Below are positions 35,501-41,142 of a stretch of DNA of 64,000 bases, piece by piece. Under the pieces are notes generated by a model. That model made no database searches and was not told the DNA's origin. It worked only from the letters and a program-made list of their open reading frames with translations. The stretch spans positions 61,573,740 through 61,637,739 of the forward strand of contig NC_082691.1 in assembly GCF_949987515.2 (NCBI RefSeq), given 5' to 3'. The first letter of the stretch is position 1. Each line of letters starts with the position of its first letter. The translations under genes were made by a program, and so were the position numbers. Source of the stretch: Delphinus delphis (taxonomy: Eukaryota > Chordata > Mammalia > Artiodactyla > Delphinidae).

Positions 35501-36054
35501 AGTGAGCAGCTCTCCAGAGTTGAAGGGCACGGACTGGGCAGCACTGCTAGTGTTTCCTGCTCGTTTTCTTTTTAAAGAATTCACTCATTTAAAGTGAACT
35601 GGAAAACAAGTTGTTTGAGAACCAATACGCACAGCAAGGAGAATGGAGAGGTCAGAAGAGTTTGCTGTGTTTCAGGAACACAGAAGTGAAATACGTAACT
35701 GTGGAATGAGCTGGTAACTCAAGCCTTTCTGTGCGGTAGATAAGCCCCGACAGGAAATTCCACCCAATGTACCGCACTCCCAAAGCTCTTCACCCAGGTC
35801 AATGGGGAGAAGCCCCGTCTGGCCACCAAGGCTGGCATCCCTGTCACCGGCACCTTGTCGGGCTGCGTGGGGCAGGCACACACGATCTCCACGTCTTCGG
35901 CGGAGAAGTACTCATTCTGCAGCAAGTTGTCCAGCAGACACTGAGTGTTGCGGACGTGAGTGACCAGATGCTCCCGGTTGACCTTCAACAATTTGATGTA
36001 GGAGTGCGACTCTGACCGGATTATTTCCATCTCACTGCGGCCCTGCTTTTCCAT
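4736..36054 (-). CDS. NOD1: NOD1 (CARD4) intracellular pattern-recognition receptor, coding exons 1-10 of 11
   Basis: NOD1 is a cytosolic NLR that senses gamma-D-Glu-mDAP peptidoglycan fragments and recruits RIPK2 through CARD-CARD contacts to activate NF-kB and MAPK. The joined exons are 36054-35854, 34767-34593, 32261-30437, 26460-26377, 25105-25022, 23915-23832, 12806-12723, 11852-11769, 9360-9277 and 4819-4736. They give codons 1-929 plus two bases of codon 930 without a stop. The CARD spans about residues 15-105 and includes Cys39 and acidic Glu53/Asp54/Glu56. The NACHT has Walker A GDAGVGKS (Lys208) and Walker B FDGLDE (Asp284, Asp287). The LRRs run from about 700. Residue numbers match the 953-residue human protein with no net indel. 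LRR residues His788, Lys790, Glu816, Gly818, Trp820 and Trp874, implicated in ligand sensing in human NOD1, are kept. Only the last ~23 codons are outside the window. Identity is near certain; function is inferred from the family. Confidence 0.97.
5019..5928 (+). mobile_element. 5'-truncated L1, 3' end only
   Basis: Starts in the last part of ORF2 ('gatgggcagaagacctaaatagac') and ends after the L1 3'UTR. It is flanked by an 18-base target-site duplication, 'aaatgtttaa[t/c]ttttctg', at 5001-5018 and 5929-5946 with one mismatch. A remnant of the ORF2 C-terminus is open from 5065 to 5472. The insertion lies about 200 bases from NOD1 exon 10, antisense to the gene. Confidence 0.92.
5475..5503. 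repeat. (TA)n microsatellite inside the L1 3' end
   Basis: About 14 TA units. They replace the 'gtggtacatatatacaatgg' motif found at this position in the other L1 copies of the window. Confidence 0.9.
5947..6649. other. Intronic sequence with a 30-bp tandem duplication at 6071-6129
   Basis: No repeat family recognised. 'ggagactaccagtctgaaca' and the following ten bases occur twice in direct tandem, at 6071-6100 and 6101-6129. Nothing else notable. Confidence 0.6.
6650..6850 (+). repeat. MIR SINE fragment
   Basis: Diverged MIR motifs are visible in order: 'gcagtatagcatcctggttaaaagc', 'cctcagctgcctgatctataaaatggg' and 'gtgtgtgagatttc'. Confidence 0.65.
6851..7490. other. Intronic sequence, nothing recognised
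   Basis: No exon or clear repeat was seen. Open frames on the minus strand (6839-7141) show no recognisable protein content. Confidence 0.45.
7497..9255 (+). mobile_element. Older L1 3' end, interrupted by a SINE
   Basis: Matches the last third of L1 ORF2 and the 3'UTR, heavily mutated. Recognisable pieces include 'gtcaactgagttttgacaaaagc', 'ggatcaaagacctaaatgtaagagc', 'caacccaaatgtccaccaactg' and 'gaaccactgaactgtacac'-like 3'UTR. It is antisense to NOD1 and contains the SINE at 8293. Confidence 0.85.
8293..8499 (+). mobile_element. Short-type CHR-derived SINE (odontocete type)
   Basis: tRNA-derived head 'gcttccctggtggcgcagtgg' with an A-box-like segment and B-box-like 'gggttcatgcc', then 'gcccataagccatggccgctg' and an A-rich tail. 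It is flanked by the duplication 'ccatgatgag' at 8283-8292 and 8500-8509, so it inserted into the older L1. This SINE type is diagnostic for toothed whales as far as I know. Confidence 0.93.
9277..9360 (-). CDS. NOD1: NOD1 coding exon 9 (LRR, residues 875-902)
   Basis: 84-nt exon with acceptor 'cttttccag' and donor 'gtaatt'. It encodes [10 protein letters not shown] through NQTLKHLW, one LRR. Codon 874 (Trp) is split between exons 8 and 9 and codon 902 (Trp) between exons 9 and 10. Confidence 0.96.
9361..10015. other. Intronic sequence, nothing recognised
   Basis: Unique-looking intron between LRR exon 9 and an old L1 fragment. No additional splice-flanked LRR unit was found on the minus strand. 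Confidence 0.5.
10016..10262 (+). repeat. Ancient L1 (L1M-like) 3' fragment
   Basis: Follows the order of old L1 3' ends in a very diverged form: 'gagcaatttggtagtgtctatc', 'gggccaacaattcaacgtctagaaatcc', 'acacaggttctatacatgcagtattgg', 'catacattgtgag'-like sequence. Confidence 0.6.
10300..10520 (+). repeat. MIR SINE fragment
   Basis: MIR motifs in order: 'agcagggcgaccacagcacgtgg', 'cctgagttttctcaccagcaaatg', 'ataacacagttgtgagaatgag' and 'acagtgagtactcaagag'. Confidence 0.75.
10545..10755 (+). mobile_element. MER20 (hAT-Charlie) DNA transposon fossil
   Basis: Almost complete copy: starts 'cctgtggttctcaactggggtg', then 'tgccaatgtctggagacaat', 'atgggtagaggccagggattctgctaaa', 'cacaggacagcctctcaac', and ends 'gttgagattgagaaaccctg'. 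MER20 has a recorded role as an enhancer source in placental uterus; no such role can be read from sequence here. Confidence 0.85.
10756..11768. other. Intronic sequence, nothing recognised
   Basis: AT-rich from 10790 to 11220, then mixed composition. An open minus-strand frame (11158-11742) is only chance openness with no recognisable domain. Confidence 0.5.
11769..11852 (-). CDS. NOD1: NOD1 coding exon 8 (LRR, residues 847-874)
   Basis: 84-nt exon with acceptor 'ccttcctag' and donor 'gtaatg'. It encodes [20 protein letters not shown] through SLKIFW. From memory of the human repeat it differs at about five of 28 positions (Ser849Phe, Arg to Trp in SLARAL, Thr to Ala, Glu to Lys and Leu to Phe near the end), more than I see in neighbouring LRRs. 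The structural Leu, Asn and Gly positions are kept. Confidence 0.96.
11853..12722. other. NOD1 intron between exons 8 and 7, nothing recognised
   Basis: 870-base intron. A candidate microsatellite-like A-rich stretch (12570-12600) is all that stands out. Confidence 0.5.
12723..12806 (-). CDS. NOD1: NOD1 coding exon 7 (LRR, residues 819-846)
   Basis: 84-nt exon with acceptor 'ctgccctcag' and donor 'gtaact'. It encodes [10 protein letters not shown] through HPSLTNL, one LRR. Trp820 of the ligand-sensing surface is present. The upstream intron (12807-23831) is 11 kb because of the L1 inserted there. Confidence 0.96.
12807..13440. other. Intronic sequence, nothing recognised
   Basis: No exon or clear repeat was seen on either strand. 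Confidence 0.45.
13445..13605 (+). repeat. MIR SINE fragment
   Basis: MIR 3' two-thirds: 'ttagtctcatctgtaaagcagg', 'catagagttgttgtgaggattaagtgag', 'atatgcaaagcactccaaacagtgctg'. Confidence 0.8.
13606..14095. other. Intronic sequence, nothing recognised
   Basis: AT-rich after 13780. No coding or repeat core identified with confidence. Confidence 0.4.
14100..14866 (+). mobile_element. Older L1 3' end
   Basis: Begins in the ORF2 C-terminal region ('cctcacacccatatggatgg') and runs through 'ctgggtatatacccaaaagg', 'ggataaacaactgtggtatat', 'gtggttgccagggctgagggg' and a 3'UTR ending in an A-rich tail near 14860. Antisense to NOD1. The SINE at 14877 and the L1 at 15092 both landed at its tail. Confidence 0.85.
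14877..15080 (+). mobile_element. Short-type CHR-derived SINE
   Basis: Complete copy with 'gggttcgtgcc' B-box-like motif and an A tail. Flanking duplication 'aaaagcctccagag' is at 14863-14876 and 15081-15094. The right copy of the duplication runs into the first bases of the L1 that follows, so the SINE jumped into the 5' junction of that L1. Confidence 0.93.
16049..17276 (+). pseudogene. L1 ORF1 remnant (nucleic-acid chaperone), broken
   Basis: Starts [20 protein letters not shown] and includes a lysine- and glutamate-rich coiled-coil stretch, stopping in frame at 16274. After the SINE at 16424 it resumes with the RRM-like part ([18 protein letters not shown]) and the C-terminal domain ([30 protein letters not shown]). 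ORF1p normally trimerises and coats L1 RNA; this copy cannot make it because of the stop, the SINE and later frameshifts. Confidence 0.88.
16424..16704 (+). mobile_element. CHR-type SINE, intermediate between short and long types
   Basis: The 5' half resembles the short type ('aggcccgtgagcc', 'gagaggccgcgatagtgagagg'). The 3' half has the long-type tail 'ccacaactagagaaagccc', 'gaagacccgacacagcc' and 'aaaaataaataaataaac'. It lies in ORF1 of the L1. A further ~45 bases of T- and A-rich filler (16705-16752) separate it from the resumed L1. Confidence 0.85.
17507..18873 (+). mobile_element. Inner nested insert: L1 ORF2 C-terminus, old L1 piece and a non-L1 tail
   Basis: Flanked by a perfect 16-base duplication 'aagaacctgctgtata' at 17491-17506 and 18874-18889. 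From left to right: L1 ORF2 C-terminal coding sequence (17507-18445, open 17678-18484, with [20 protein letters not shown] and [20 protein letters not shown]), an A-rich join, an older L1 ORF2-start-like piece (about 18540-18675), then about 190 bases not resembling L1 with an AATAAA at 18823-18828. It ends in a run of G, not A. The direct repeats argue that it entered as one unit. Confidence 0.75.
18680..18873 (+). other. Unidentified segment with a polyadenylation-like signal
   Basis: T- and G-rich sequence ('gttgtacaaagtatttcctt', 'aactccattttatatacttg') followed by 'cccaataaataaag' and, 45 bases later, a run of about 10 G. It looks like the 3'UTR end of a cellular transcript rather than L1. 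I could not assign it to a gene. No poly-A follows it. Confidence 0.4.
19072..19254 (+). mobile_element. Short-type SINE with an internal deletion
   Basis: Head 'ggcttccctggtggtgcagtgg' joins directly to 'tgtgggtccgtgcccc', so roughly 35 bases between the A-box and B-box segments are missing. The rest, up to the A tail, is normal. Inserted just upstream of ORF2 of the host L1. Confidence 0.88.
19273..23070 (+). pseudogene. L1 ORF2 remnant (endonuclease and reverse transcriptase), broken
   Basis: The endonuclease part is open from 19320 ([20 protein letters not shown], later [14 protein letters not shown]) to 19898, then shifts frame. Reverse-transcriptase motifs follow: [40 protein letters not shown] (20957-21352) and the catalytic FADDM at about 21365. 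C-terminal parts ([29 protein letters not shown]) continue to about 23070 in several frames. It therefore cannot encode an active protein. Confidence 0.88.
23474..23831. other. Intronic sequence, nothing recognised
   Basis: Short intron stretch between the L1 and LRR exon 6. No feature seen. Confidence 0.45.
23832..23915 (-). CDS. NOD1: NOD1 coding exon 6 (LRR, residues 791-818)
   Basis: 84-nt exon with acceptor 'ctctctgcag' and donor 'gtgagt'. It encodes [18 protein letters not shown] through SKSIFEVG, one LRR. Gly792, Glu816 and Gly818, linked in human NOD1 to peptidoglycan sensing, are present. Position 815 is Phe where I recall Ser in human. Confidence 0.96.
23916..24340. other. NOD1 intron, nothing recognised
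   Basis: Mixed-composition intron between LRR exon 6 and the LTR. Open frames here have no recognisable content. Confidence 0.45.
24341..24719 (+). mobile_element. Solo LTR of the ERVL-MaLR class (MST/MLT1-like)
   Basis: Begins TGTTATGGCCTGAAAG. Characteristic order: 'catatgttgaaatcctaaccc', 'ggaggtggaacctttgggaagtg', 'cgtgaggacacagtgagaagg', 'cagcctccagaatggtcagaaataaa' and 'tatggtattttgttacag'. It is an old, solitary LTR with no internal retroviral genes nearby. Confidence 0.8.
24720..25021. other. NOD1 intron, nothing recognised
   Basis: No feature was seen between the LTR and LRR exon 5. Confidence 0.45.
25022..25105 (-). CDS. NOD1: NOD1 coding exon 5 (LRR, residues 763-790)
   Basis: 84-nt exon with acceptor 'tctctcaaag' and the consensus-perfect donor 'gtaagt'. 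It encodes [20 protein letters not shown] then CTGLTHL, one LRR. His788 and Lys790 (codon split with exon 6) are kept. Confidence 0.96.
25230..25445 (+). repeat. MIR SINE
   Basis: Well preserved: 'ggggcaaggtaccgagcttctctg', 'cagtttctccatgtgtaatacagg', 'gcagggtcgttatgaggattg' and 'gtgctcgataaatggcagttg'. Confidence 0.85.
25640..25745 (-). repeat. MIR SINE fragment, reverse
   Basis: The plus strand reads 'cagctgagaaaacggaggccc', the reverse of the MIR 'ctcagtttcctcatctg' region. It is short and diverged. Confidence 0.55.
25746..26149. other. NOD1 intron, nothing recognised
   Basis: No feature seen. Confidence 0.4.
26150..26280 (-). repeat. MIR SINE fragment, reverse
   Basis: The plus strand reads 'gatgagaaggctgaggctcag' then 'gcaggacccaggactcctgg', the reverse complement of the MIR head and core. 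Confidence 0.6.
26377..26460 (-). CDS. NOD1: NOD1 coding exon 4 (LRR, residues 735-762)
   Basis: 84-nt exon with acceptor 'tgctgttttcag' and donor 'gtatgt'. It encodes [20 protein letters not shown] then YKILTFLG, one LRR. Its first base completes Arg734 begun in the large exon. Confidence 0.96.
26461..27454. other. NOD1 intron, nothing recognised
   Basis: Unique-looking intron. An open plus-strand frame (26515-26994) is antisense to the gene and has no recognisable domain. Confidence 0.45.
27455..27660 (-). mobile_element. Non-autonomous hAT-like DNA transposon fossil
   Basis: The plus strand carries 'ttctgtaaagggtcagataac', 'aagctctgcaggccatctgg', 'aataaaactttatctataaac' and 'gccgtgggccaaactgggcc', a familiar mammalian element whose opposite strand begins with a 'ggccaaa...' head. 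I recognise the sequence class but not the exact family name. Confidence 0.6.
27661..27942. other. NOD1 intron, nothing recognised
   Basis: No feature seen. Confidence 0.4.
27963..29030 (+). mobile_element. L1 3' end present twice in tandem within one insertion site
   Basis: First L1 3' end 27963-28549 runs to an A tail. Immediately after it, from 28550, a second L1 3' end repeats the ORF2 C-terminus and 3'UTR to about 29030. The whole block is bounded by an 18-base duplication 'aagaatggggtgtgtcct' at 27945-27962 and 29033-29050. The two copies differ by many substitutions (for example 'gtggcacatatatacaatag' against 'gtggtacatatatacaatgg'). Antisense to NOD1. Confidence 0.88.
29051..29954. 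other. NOD1 intron, nothing recognised
   Basis: Unique-looking intron without an exon or repeat that I can name. Confidence 0.45.
29955..30135 (+). repeat. MIR SINE
   Basis: Reads 'gtgaccttgagccacttaac', 'cctcgtttgccaaaatggagatgataac', 'gatagtgttgttaaaaggatt' and 'tctcaataaatgctgattg', a good MIR match. Confidence 0.85.
30170..30310 (-). repeat. MIR SINE fragment, reverse
   Basis: The plus strand reads 'cagatgaggacgctgaagctc' and 'aaagaggttaagcagctttt', the reverse complement of a second MIR. It ends about 125 bases before the donor of the large NOD1 exon. Confidence 0.65.
30437..32261 (-). CDS. NOD1: NOD1 coding exon 3: linker, NACHT and helical domains, start of LRRs (residues 126-734)
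   Basis: 1825-nt exon with acceptor 'ctctccctgcag' and donor 'gtgaga'. It provides the ATPase and oligomerisation module. Walker A GDAGVGKS is at 202-209 and Walker B FDGLDE at 283-288, followed by the NLR-specific arginine and winged-helix regions, with ending [17 protein letters not shown] then SRLTVIR as the first LRRs. It is GC-rich (CpG in the 31250-32100 part), unlike the surrounding introns. No stop or frameshift. Exon length and both split codons fit the human gene structure as I know it. Confidence 0.97.
32262..33239. other. NOD1 intron, nothing recognised
   Basis: First half is GC-rich and continuous in composition with the exon, but has no open NOD1-like frame. No repeat named. 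Confidence 0.45.
33240..33540 (+). repeat. Ancient L1 3' fragment (L1ME-like)
   Basis: 'gccccacccctggccctaggaaactgctgacc', 'cccgtttctataaatttgcc', 'ggacattgatatcaatggattcatacaatatg' and 'catctggcttcttg' follow the order of an old L1 3'UTR-like region. Confidence 0.6.
33541..33959. other. NOD1 intron, nothing recognised
   Basis: No feature seen. Confidence 0.4.
33960..34130 (+). repeat. L2 LINE 3' end
   Basis: 'ctgaggtccctgagggcagg', 'gaaccgtagctgggtctgc', 'cctggcacatgccgagtacatcataaatacctgctgaac' mark the L2 3' terminus. Confidence 0.75.
34593..34767 (-). CDS. NOD1: NOD1 coding exon 2 (second half of CARD, residues 68-126)
   Basis: 175-nt exon with acceptor 'gccgcactag' and donor 'gtatga'. 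It encodes [20 protein letters not shown], then [12 protein letters not shown] and VVNTDP, completing the six-helix CARD that binds RIPK2. Codon 126 (Val) is split with the large exon. The acceptor has a weak pyrimidine tract. Confidence 0.95.
34768..35853. other. NOD1 intron between CARD exons, nothing recognised
   Basis: 1086-base intron. No clear repeat or further exon. Confidence 0.5.
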
Positions 36055-36161
36055 GGTTACAGGAGCAAGTGGCTGCTTTTCCCAAATTCATTTTTGGCTG
36101 CATGTGCCTTCCTGGCAGAAGGGCGATCAGGATCCACGGCCACAGCCTCTCAGTGCAAACC
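35854..36161 (-). CDS. NOD1: NOD1 coding exon 1 with part of the 5'UTR (CDS 36054-35854, residues 1-67)
   Basis: The start codon at 36054-36052 sits in 'aaccATGG', a strong Kozak context (A at -3, G at +4). The exon encodes [20 protein letters not shown] and runs through [17 protein letters not shown], the first CARD helices, to a donor 'gtgccg' at 35853. The 5' boundary is inferred from a strong acceptor 'cttcctctgtctcttcag' ending at 36162, which gives 107 nt of 5'UTR in this exon. The coding part is certain; the acceptor choice is inference. Confidence 0.9.
36032..36103 (-). promoter_or_regulatory. Upstream ORF overlapping the NOD1 start codon
   Basis: If exon 1 starts at 36161, its 5'UTR contains two in-frame upstream ATGs (36103 and 36091) in a frame that runs past the NOD1 ATG and stops with TGA at 36034-36032. 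It is 23 codons long, out of frame with NOD1. The first ATG has a weak context (C at -3), the second a moderate one (A at -3). Such an overlap usually lowers translation of the main frame. Confidence 0.55.
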
Positions 36162-37397
36162 CTGAAGAGACAGAGGAAGTCACCAACAAAACCAAAGCCA
36201 TGGGAAAGATCCCTCCCCCTTTCTCCGGTCCTGGAATTTCTCTATTTAGAACAGGAAGGAGTCATACTTACGATATTTGATCTGAGACGCAATAAAGTAA
36301 AAATCATAATTTAATTGCTCCCGCTTGTGGGTTACACCACTAGGGTAGATGACCAGAGGTAGACAACACTATTGTTTAACAAAACTTCTTAATTATTATT
36401 ATTTTTTTAGTGTGCCTCAGTCCTAGATTGGGATAGGGGTGCAAAGGTATATTTTCCAAATTAGGTCACTGGAATTGGAAGTTTCCACGTGCCCTATGAG
36501 GGGACAGCACCCAGACTTGGAAGCAGAGGAGCTATGAGGTTGGTGGGAGAGAGGGTCTGAGCACAAAACGGCCCGAGGAGAGCACGAGCCGGCATGAAGT
36601 CTCCTGTGGTAGCCACAGCCCACGAACCTGGGAACAGTGATGTGTCAGTCATTACTGCCTGTGCTGGGTTGTGCTGTAGCTCTCCCCACACCCCTGCCCC
36701 AGCTCTCCTTATATCTCCAGCCAAGTTGGCCACATACAAGCACCTCAGGGAATGAAGGAGCAGCAATGGCCATTATGGAGTGAAGCAGGACAGAAGAAAG
36801 GTGAGAGGGAGAGGTGACAACGTCTCCCTGGAAATCCCTGAAAACCTCATGCATGTGCTGAACTTCCTGCCTCGGTAGGGACAGGGGCCCAAGCTCTTTT
36901 ATTTGGGTATTAAAAAAATACCTTGAGTTTATCTGCACTACCCCAGAACTGCACTGATTTCTTTCTTTTAGAGTAAGATCTCTCAGCCACTTAATTCTCC
37001 AGTCATCCTGTGGATATAAATGGATCACACGCTTGGAAGTAGAAAGGCCTTGAACTGGCCACTTAGTCCTTTGTCTAAAACGCACACACTCTGGAGAGAG
37101 AGTTTTAAATGTTTTTTGTAGAACTCAAAAAAAAAAATTCATAGACCTCTAAACATGTATGTTTCATGAGCCCACATATGTTAACATTCAGGTCTAGTGG
37201 TTCTCACATTTTTTCCACAAAGTCACATACTAGTCTCTGATCTTTGACACACCTGCATTTTTTCTTCTTTTACCTATCAAGTTGCCAAATGCAAGCCTTA
37301 TACAGATTCTCAGTGGGACCCCACACAGTAACCTTCCTTTCATAACCTGACTGATTGAGCAAAAGACAGTACATTCTAACATTCTAAACAACAGAAA
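36162..37397. other. Presumed NOD1 5' intron, little recognised
   Basis: Upstream of the first coding exon. It should be an intron separating non-coding 5' exons, none of which I can identify. The stretch 37195-37320 ('ctagtggttctcacattttttcc') looks like a DNA-transposon fossil but is unassigned. Confidence 0.4.
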
Positions 37398-37399
37398 GG

Positions 37400-37805
37400 G
37401 ACTTCCCTGGTGGCGCGGTGGTTAAGAATCTGCCTGCCAACGCAGGAGACATGGGTTTGAGCCCTGGTCCGGGAAGATCCCACATGCTGCGGAGCAACTA
37501 AGCCCATGCACCACAACTACTGAGCCCGCGCTCTAGAGCCTGCAAGCCATAACTACTGAGCCCATGCACCACAACTACTAAAGCCTACGTGCTCCAGGGC
37601 CCACGTGCCGCAACTACTGAGCCCGTGTGCCACAACTACTGAAGCCCGAACGCCTAGAGTCCATGCTCCACAACAGGAGAAACCACCGTAATGAGAAGCC
37701 CGCGCACCACAACGAATAGTAGCCCCTGCTCGCCACAACTAGAGAAAAGCCTGCGTGCAGCAACGAAGACCCAACGCAGCCAAAAATAAATAAATTAAAA
37801 AAAAT
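37400..37805 (+). mobile_element. Long CHR-type SINE
   Basis: Head 'gacttccctggtggcgcggtgg', B-box-like 'gggtttgagcc', then repeated 'ccacaactactgagccc' units, 'gaagacccaacgcagcc' and an (aaat)n tail. The duplication 'aaacaaca[g/c]aaagg' is at 37386-37399 and 37806-37819. It has an extra copy of the 'cacaactactga' unit compared with the SINE at 38191. Confidence 0.93.
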
Positions 37806-37819
37806 AAACAACACAAAGG

Positions 37820-38190
37820 CAAGAGATTCTTACCAAATGGAATTTAAAGGGATGAAAATGAGTGATTAGCTACTATTGCACTAAAAGTATGCTGATTGAT
37901 TTGACTCTAATTCAGCTTTTTCAGTTGTCGTCAATTCTATGACCCACTTAAGGATCCATAGCTTTAGAAAATTAGTTCCCTTACGGGATACCAGTTGATA
38001 ATGTTAAATGTATATTTAAATTACTGGTTAATAATACCTTTTTAAGTTTTTGTCATGTGTTCTTTGAAGAAAGTGAGAATATTTTAAAACAACATTCTCT
38101 CCTTAAATCTTCAATTTCCAATTTCTTTCTGGAATCTGAAAAGTCAAAAAGAAAAATAAGAGAGAAAGGTTTCTTTGAAAACACTCTTAG
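37820..38190. other. Intronic or upstream sequence, nothing recognised
   Basis: AT-rich, no feature seen. Confidence 0.4.
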
Positions 38191-38512
38191 GGCTTCCCTG
38201 GTGGCACAGTGGTTAAGAATCTGCCTGCCAATGCAAGGGACATGGGTTCGAGCCCTGGTCCGGGAAGATTCCACATGCCGGGGAGCAACTAAGCCTGTGT
38301 GCCACAACTACTGAGCCTGCGAGCCACAACTACTGAAGCCCACGTGCCTAGAGCCCGTGCTCCGCAACAAGAGAAGCCAACGCGATGAGAAGCCCGCGCA
38401 CCGCAACAAAGAGTAGCCCCCCCCCCCGGCTCGCGGCAACTAGAGAAAGCCCACGCACAGCAACGAAGACCCAACACAGCCAAAAATAAATAAATAAATA
38501 AATTTATATTAA
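38191..38512 (+). mobile_element. Long CHR-type SINE
   Basis: Complete head, 'gggttcgagcc' B-box-like motif, 'ccacaactactgaagccc' unit, a run of about 12 C at 38407-38418, 'gaagacccaacacagcc' and an (aaat)n tail. Flanks share 'aaaacact'. Confidence 0.92.
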
Positions 38513-39780
38513 AAAAAAAACACTTGTGCTGAATGGTGAGCAAATAAATGAATGAATGAATGAAATTGGAGAAAGAATAATTTTTTAAATCCACAACTGT
38601 AGGATCTCAGAGTACTCTCTTTATCTTCTTCCTTTGGGACAGTGTTTTCGAAATCTCAGTCATTCAGGCACCATAGTCACTTTTCTTGGCCATAATTGAG
38701 TCCCATAAGCAAAGTTATTTGCTTAACTTTTTGCTTTAAATTGACTTGACTTTACAACTCAGACTAATTTTAAAGGAAAATTTATATTACCATTGTAAAC
38801 AAAAGAATCATTTGCAATAAATAGAAAGTAATACAAAAATAAATTCACTAGAAATAAAATCATGCTATTGTACTCCAGCTCAACAGTGTTGAAAGGTTCT
38901 TGGTCTGAGGCCTGTTTTCTCTTAGAAGCATTTGAGAGGTATTAAAGACATAGTAGCACAAGATTGAGACTTTCTCTTTGAGATCATGGTAAATCTGAGA
39001 GAGCTGGAAAGGGAATTGCCTTCCCCCCTTGGTGATTCAGGGTTTTTTCATCCTTGGCTCCATTCTTACCAAGGCTTGGAATGGGTGTTACACAATGCCC
39101 CTCACTCCTCCACTCCCAACCCTCATCCATCCTCACTGTGGGTCCCATTTCACTCCTGGCTTCTGCCTCTTCCAAGCCTGTGATTCCCACAAAACTAGTG
39201 ACGTGTCTTCCCAGCCCTTCCCCATAGTATCACCCACAGACATCACTACCTCTTACCATCAAAGGCAGAAACTTAAGGAAAATCCACTTATTTATGGCCA
39301 CCTAACCAAAGCAATGAATTACATGTCAGCCAGTTGGCAAGGAGGCTGTCATTTTGCAACATCCAGAGCTCTGGTTTGAGATTTAATCAGATTTGCAGAG
39401 TTTGCTCAATTCAGCAGGAACTTAACAAGGCATGGACGATGGGAAAGGAAACAAAGAGAGCTGATCCTGTCCCGGTAAACAGAATCCAAGGGCAGAGACC
39501 AACTCAACATCACGGAACACTGCAGAGAAACTCAGTTCACGGGCATCTGGTTCCCAGAAATACTGATGCCAGAAACGACTCTGAATTGGCTTTTCAGATT
39601 AGTTTCTCAGAAAGTCAAGCGAGATGGGGGTTAAAGAAGTAAGGTCACTGATAATTCTGTAAACTCAGGAAGAAAATAAGTATAGGACCTAGTGGTTTAG
39701 AATGAAGGGAAATTCCTTTCAGTGATTAGATTCAATTTTGCATGCTTGAAAATATCAGAAAATACGATACAAAAATGCTA
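38513..39780. other. Upstream NOD1 intron, nothing recognised
   Basis: No repeat core or exon I can support. Small open frames (38986-39379, 39334-39642) have no recognisable content. Confidence 0.45.
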
Positions 39781-40660
39781 TTGATCGCACGGTGAGACAG
39801 GAACTTTCATACAAGGAATGTAAACGGATGGAAAACTTCCAGAAAGCCATTTGACGTATTTATCAAGAGCCTGTGAAAAGTTTCGATTTAGTAACTTCTC
39901 ATTCTAGAACTCTGCCTTCTGAAGAGGTTCAGAGGTTCGGACAATTTTTTTTTTTTAAACAAGGGGCTTCCACTGCCAGCTCTGATAAGGTAGCTTGTTG
40001 TTCCCACAGAGGGCAACTACAGGTGGGTGGATCAGCAGGTTGGGGTACATTCATACAGTAGAGTGCTATTCAAAAGTAAATGTGAGGGACTTCCTGGTGG
40101 CACAGTGGTTAAGAATCCACTTAACCAGGGGACACAGGTTCAAGCCCTGATCCGGGAAGATCCCACATGCCGCAGAGCAACTAAGGCCATGCACGACAAC
40201 TACTGAGCCTGTGCTCTAGAGCCTGCAAGCCACAACTACTGAGCCCACGTGCCACAACTACTGAAGCCCGTGTGCCTAGAGCCCGTGCTCCACAACAAGA
40301 GAAGCCACCGCAGTGAGAAGCCCACGTGCCGCAAGGAAGAGTAGCCCCCACTCGCCGCAACTAGAGAAAGCCCGCACACAGCAACGAAGACCCAACGCAG
40401 CCAAAAATAATTTAAAATAAATTTTAAAATAAATATGAATGAAACACTAATATGACATGAATGAGTATCAAAGATGTTATGCTGAGAGAAAGAAGACTCA
40501 AAAAACCATGTAGTATATGATTCCATTCATATGATTCTAGAAATCTGATCTAGATCAGAGCAGTGGTTTCCTGGGTAGGGGGACAGGAGCAAAGGAGAAA
40601 TTGACTGCATATTGCTGGGGTGGTAGAAATGTTCTTTATCTTGCAGTATCACATATATAG
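39781..40660 (+). repeat. Old L1 3' end, interrupted by a SINE
   Basis: 'cggtgagacaggaactttcatac' and 'gggtacattcatacagtagagtgctattc' before the SINE, and 'tgttatgctgagagaaagaag', 'gtatatgattccattcatatgattctag' and 'cagtggtttcctgggtaggg' after it, are old L1 ORF2 3' end and 3'UTR sequence. Antisense to NOD1. Confidence 0.7.
40086..40430 (+). mobile_element. Long CHR-type SINE with a shortened head
   Basis: 'ggacttcctggtggcacagtgg' is followed by a ~10-base deletion before 'ccaggggacacaggttcaagccc'. The later units and 'gaagacccaacgcagcc' are intact. Inserted into the old L1. Confidence 0.9.
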
Positions 40661-40840
40661 AGAGAGAGATATATAAAATACATACATGTGTATATATATT
40701 ATACATACATATATGTCACATGTGAATATATGTATCACTGCATAAATGTGTAGATATGCACATCACATGTGTGTGTGTGGTGTGTGCATATACAACATAT
40801 GTGTATGTATGTATATTATGCATACACACACACACATGAT
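40661..40840. repeat. AT/TG-rich low-complexity tract
   Basis: Imperfect (ga)n, (ta)n, (tg)n and (ca)n runs in mosaic, from 'atatagagagagagatatat' to 'catacacacacacacatg'. Confidence 0.8.
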
Positions 40841-41142
40841 TTGTCAAAAGTCATCAACTTGTACACAGAAAATCTCTGAATGTTACTGTATGGGAAAAAA
40901 ACCTTCACTGAAGTATTATGTAAAGGCAGAATACATTTCCAGGTAAATAAAAACTGAGAGACATTGTGGCCAGCATAGCTGCACTAAAATAAGTACTGAA
41001 GATTCTTTTAGGTAGAAGAAAAATGATCCCAAACTAAAACAAAATGAGAGCAACAGAAAGTTCTAATATGTGGGTAAATATAAATGTATATTGACTGAAC
41101 AAAACATTATTATCTTGTGGGGTCTAAAATATATGTAGAATT
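40841..41142. other. Unrecognised AT-rich sequence
   Basis: No feature named; 40960-41140 has L1-like phrases ('gtagaagaaaaatgatccc') but too diverged to delimit. Confidence 0.35.
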
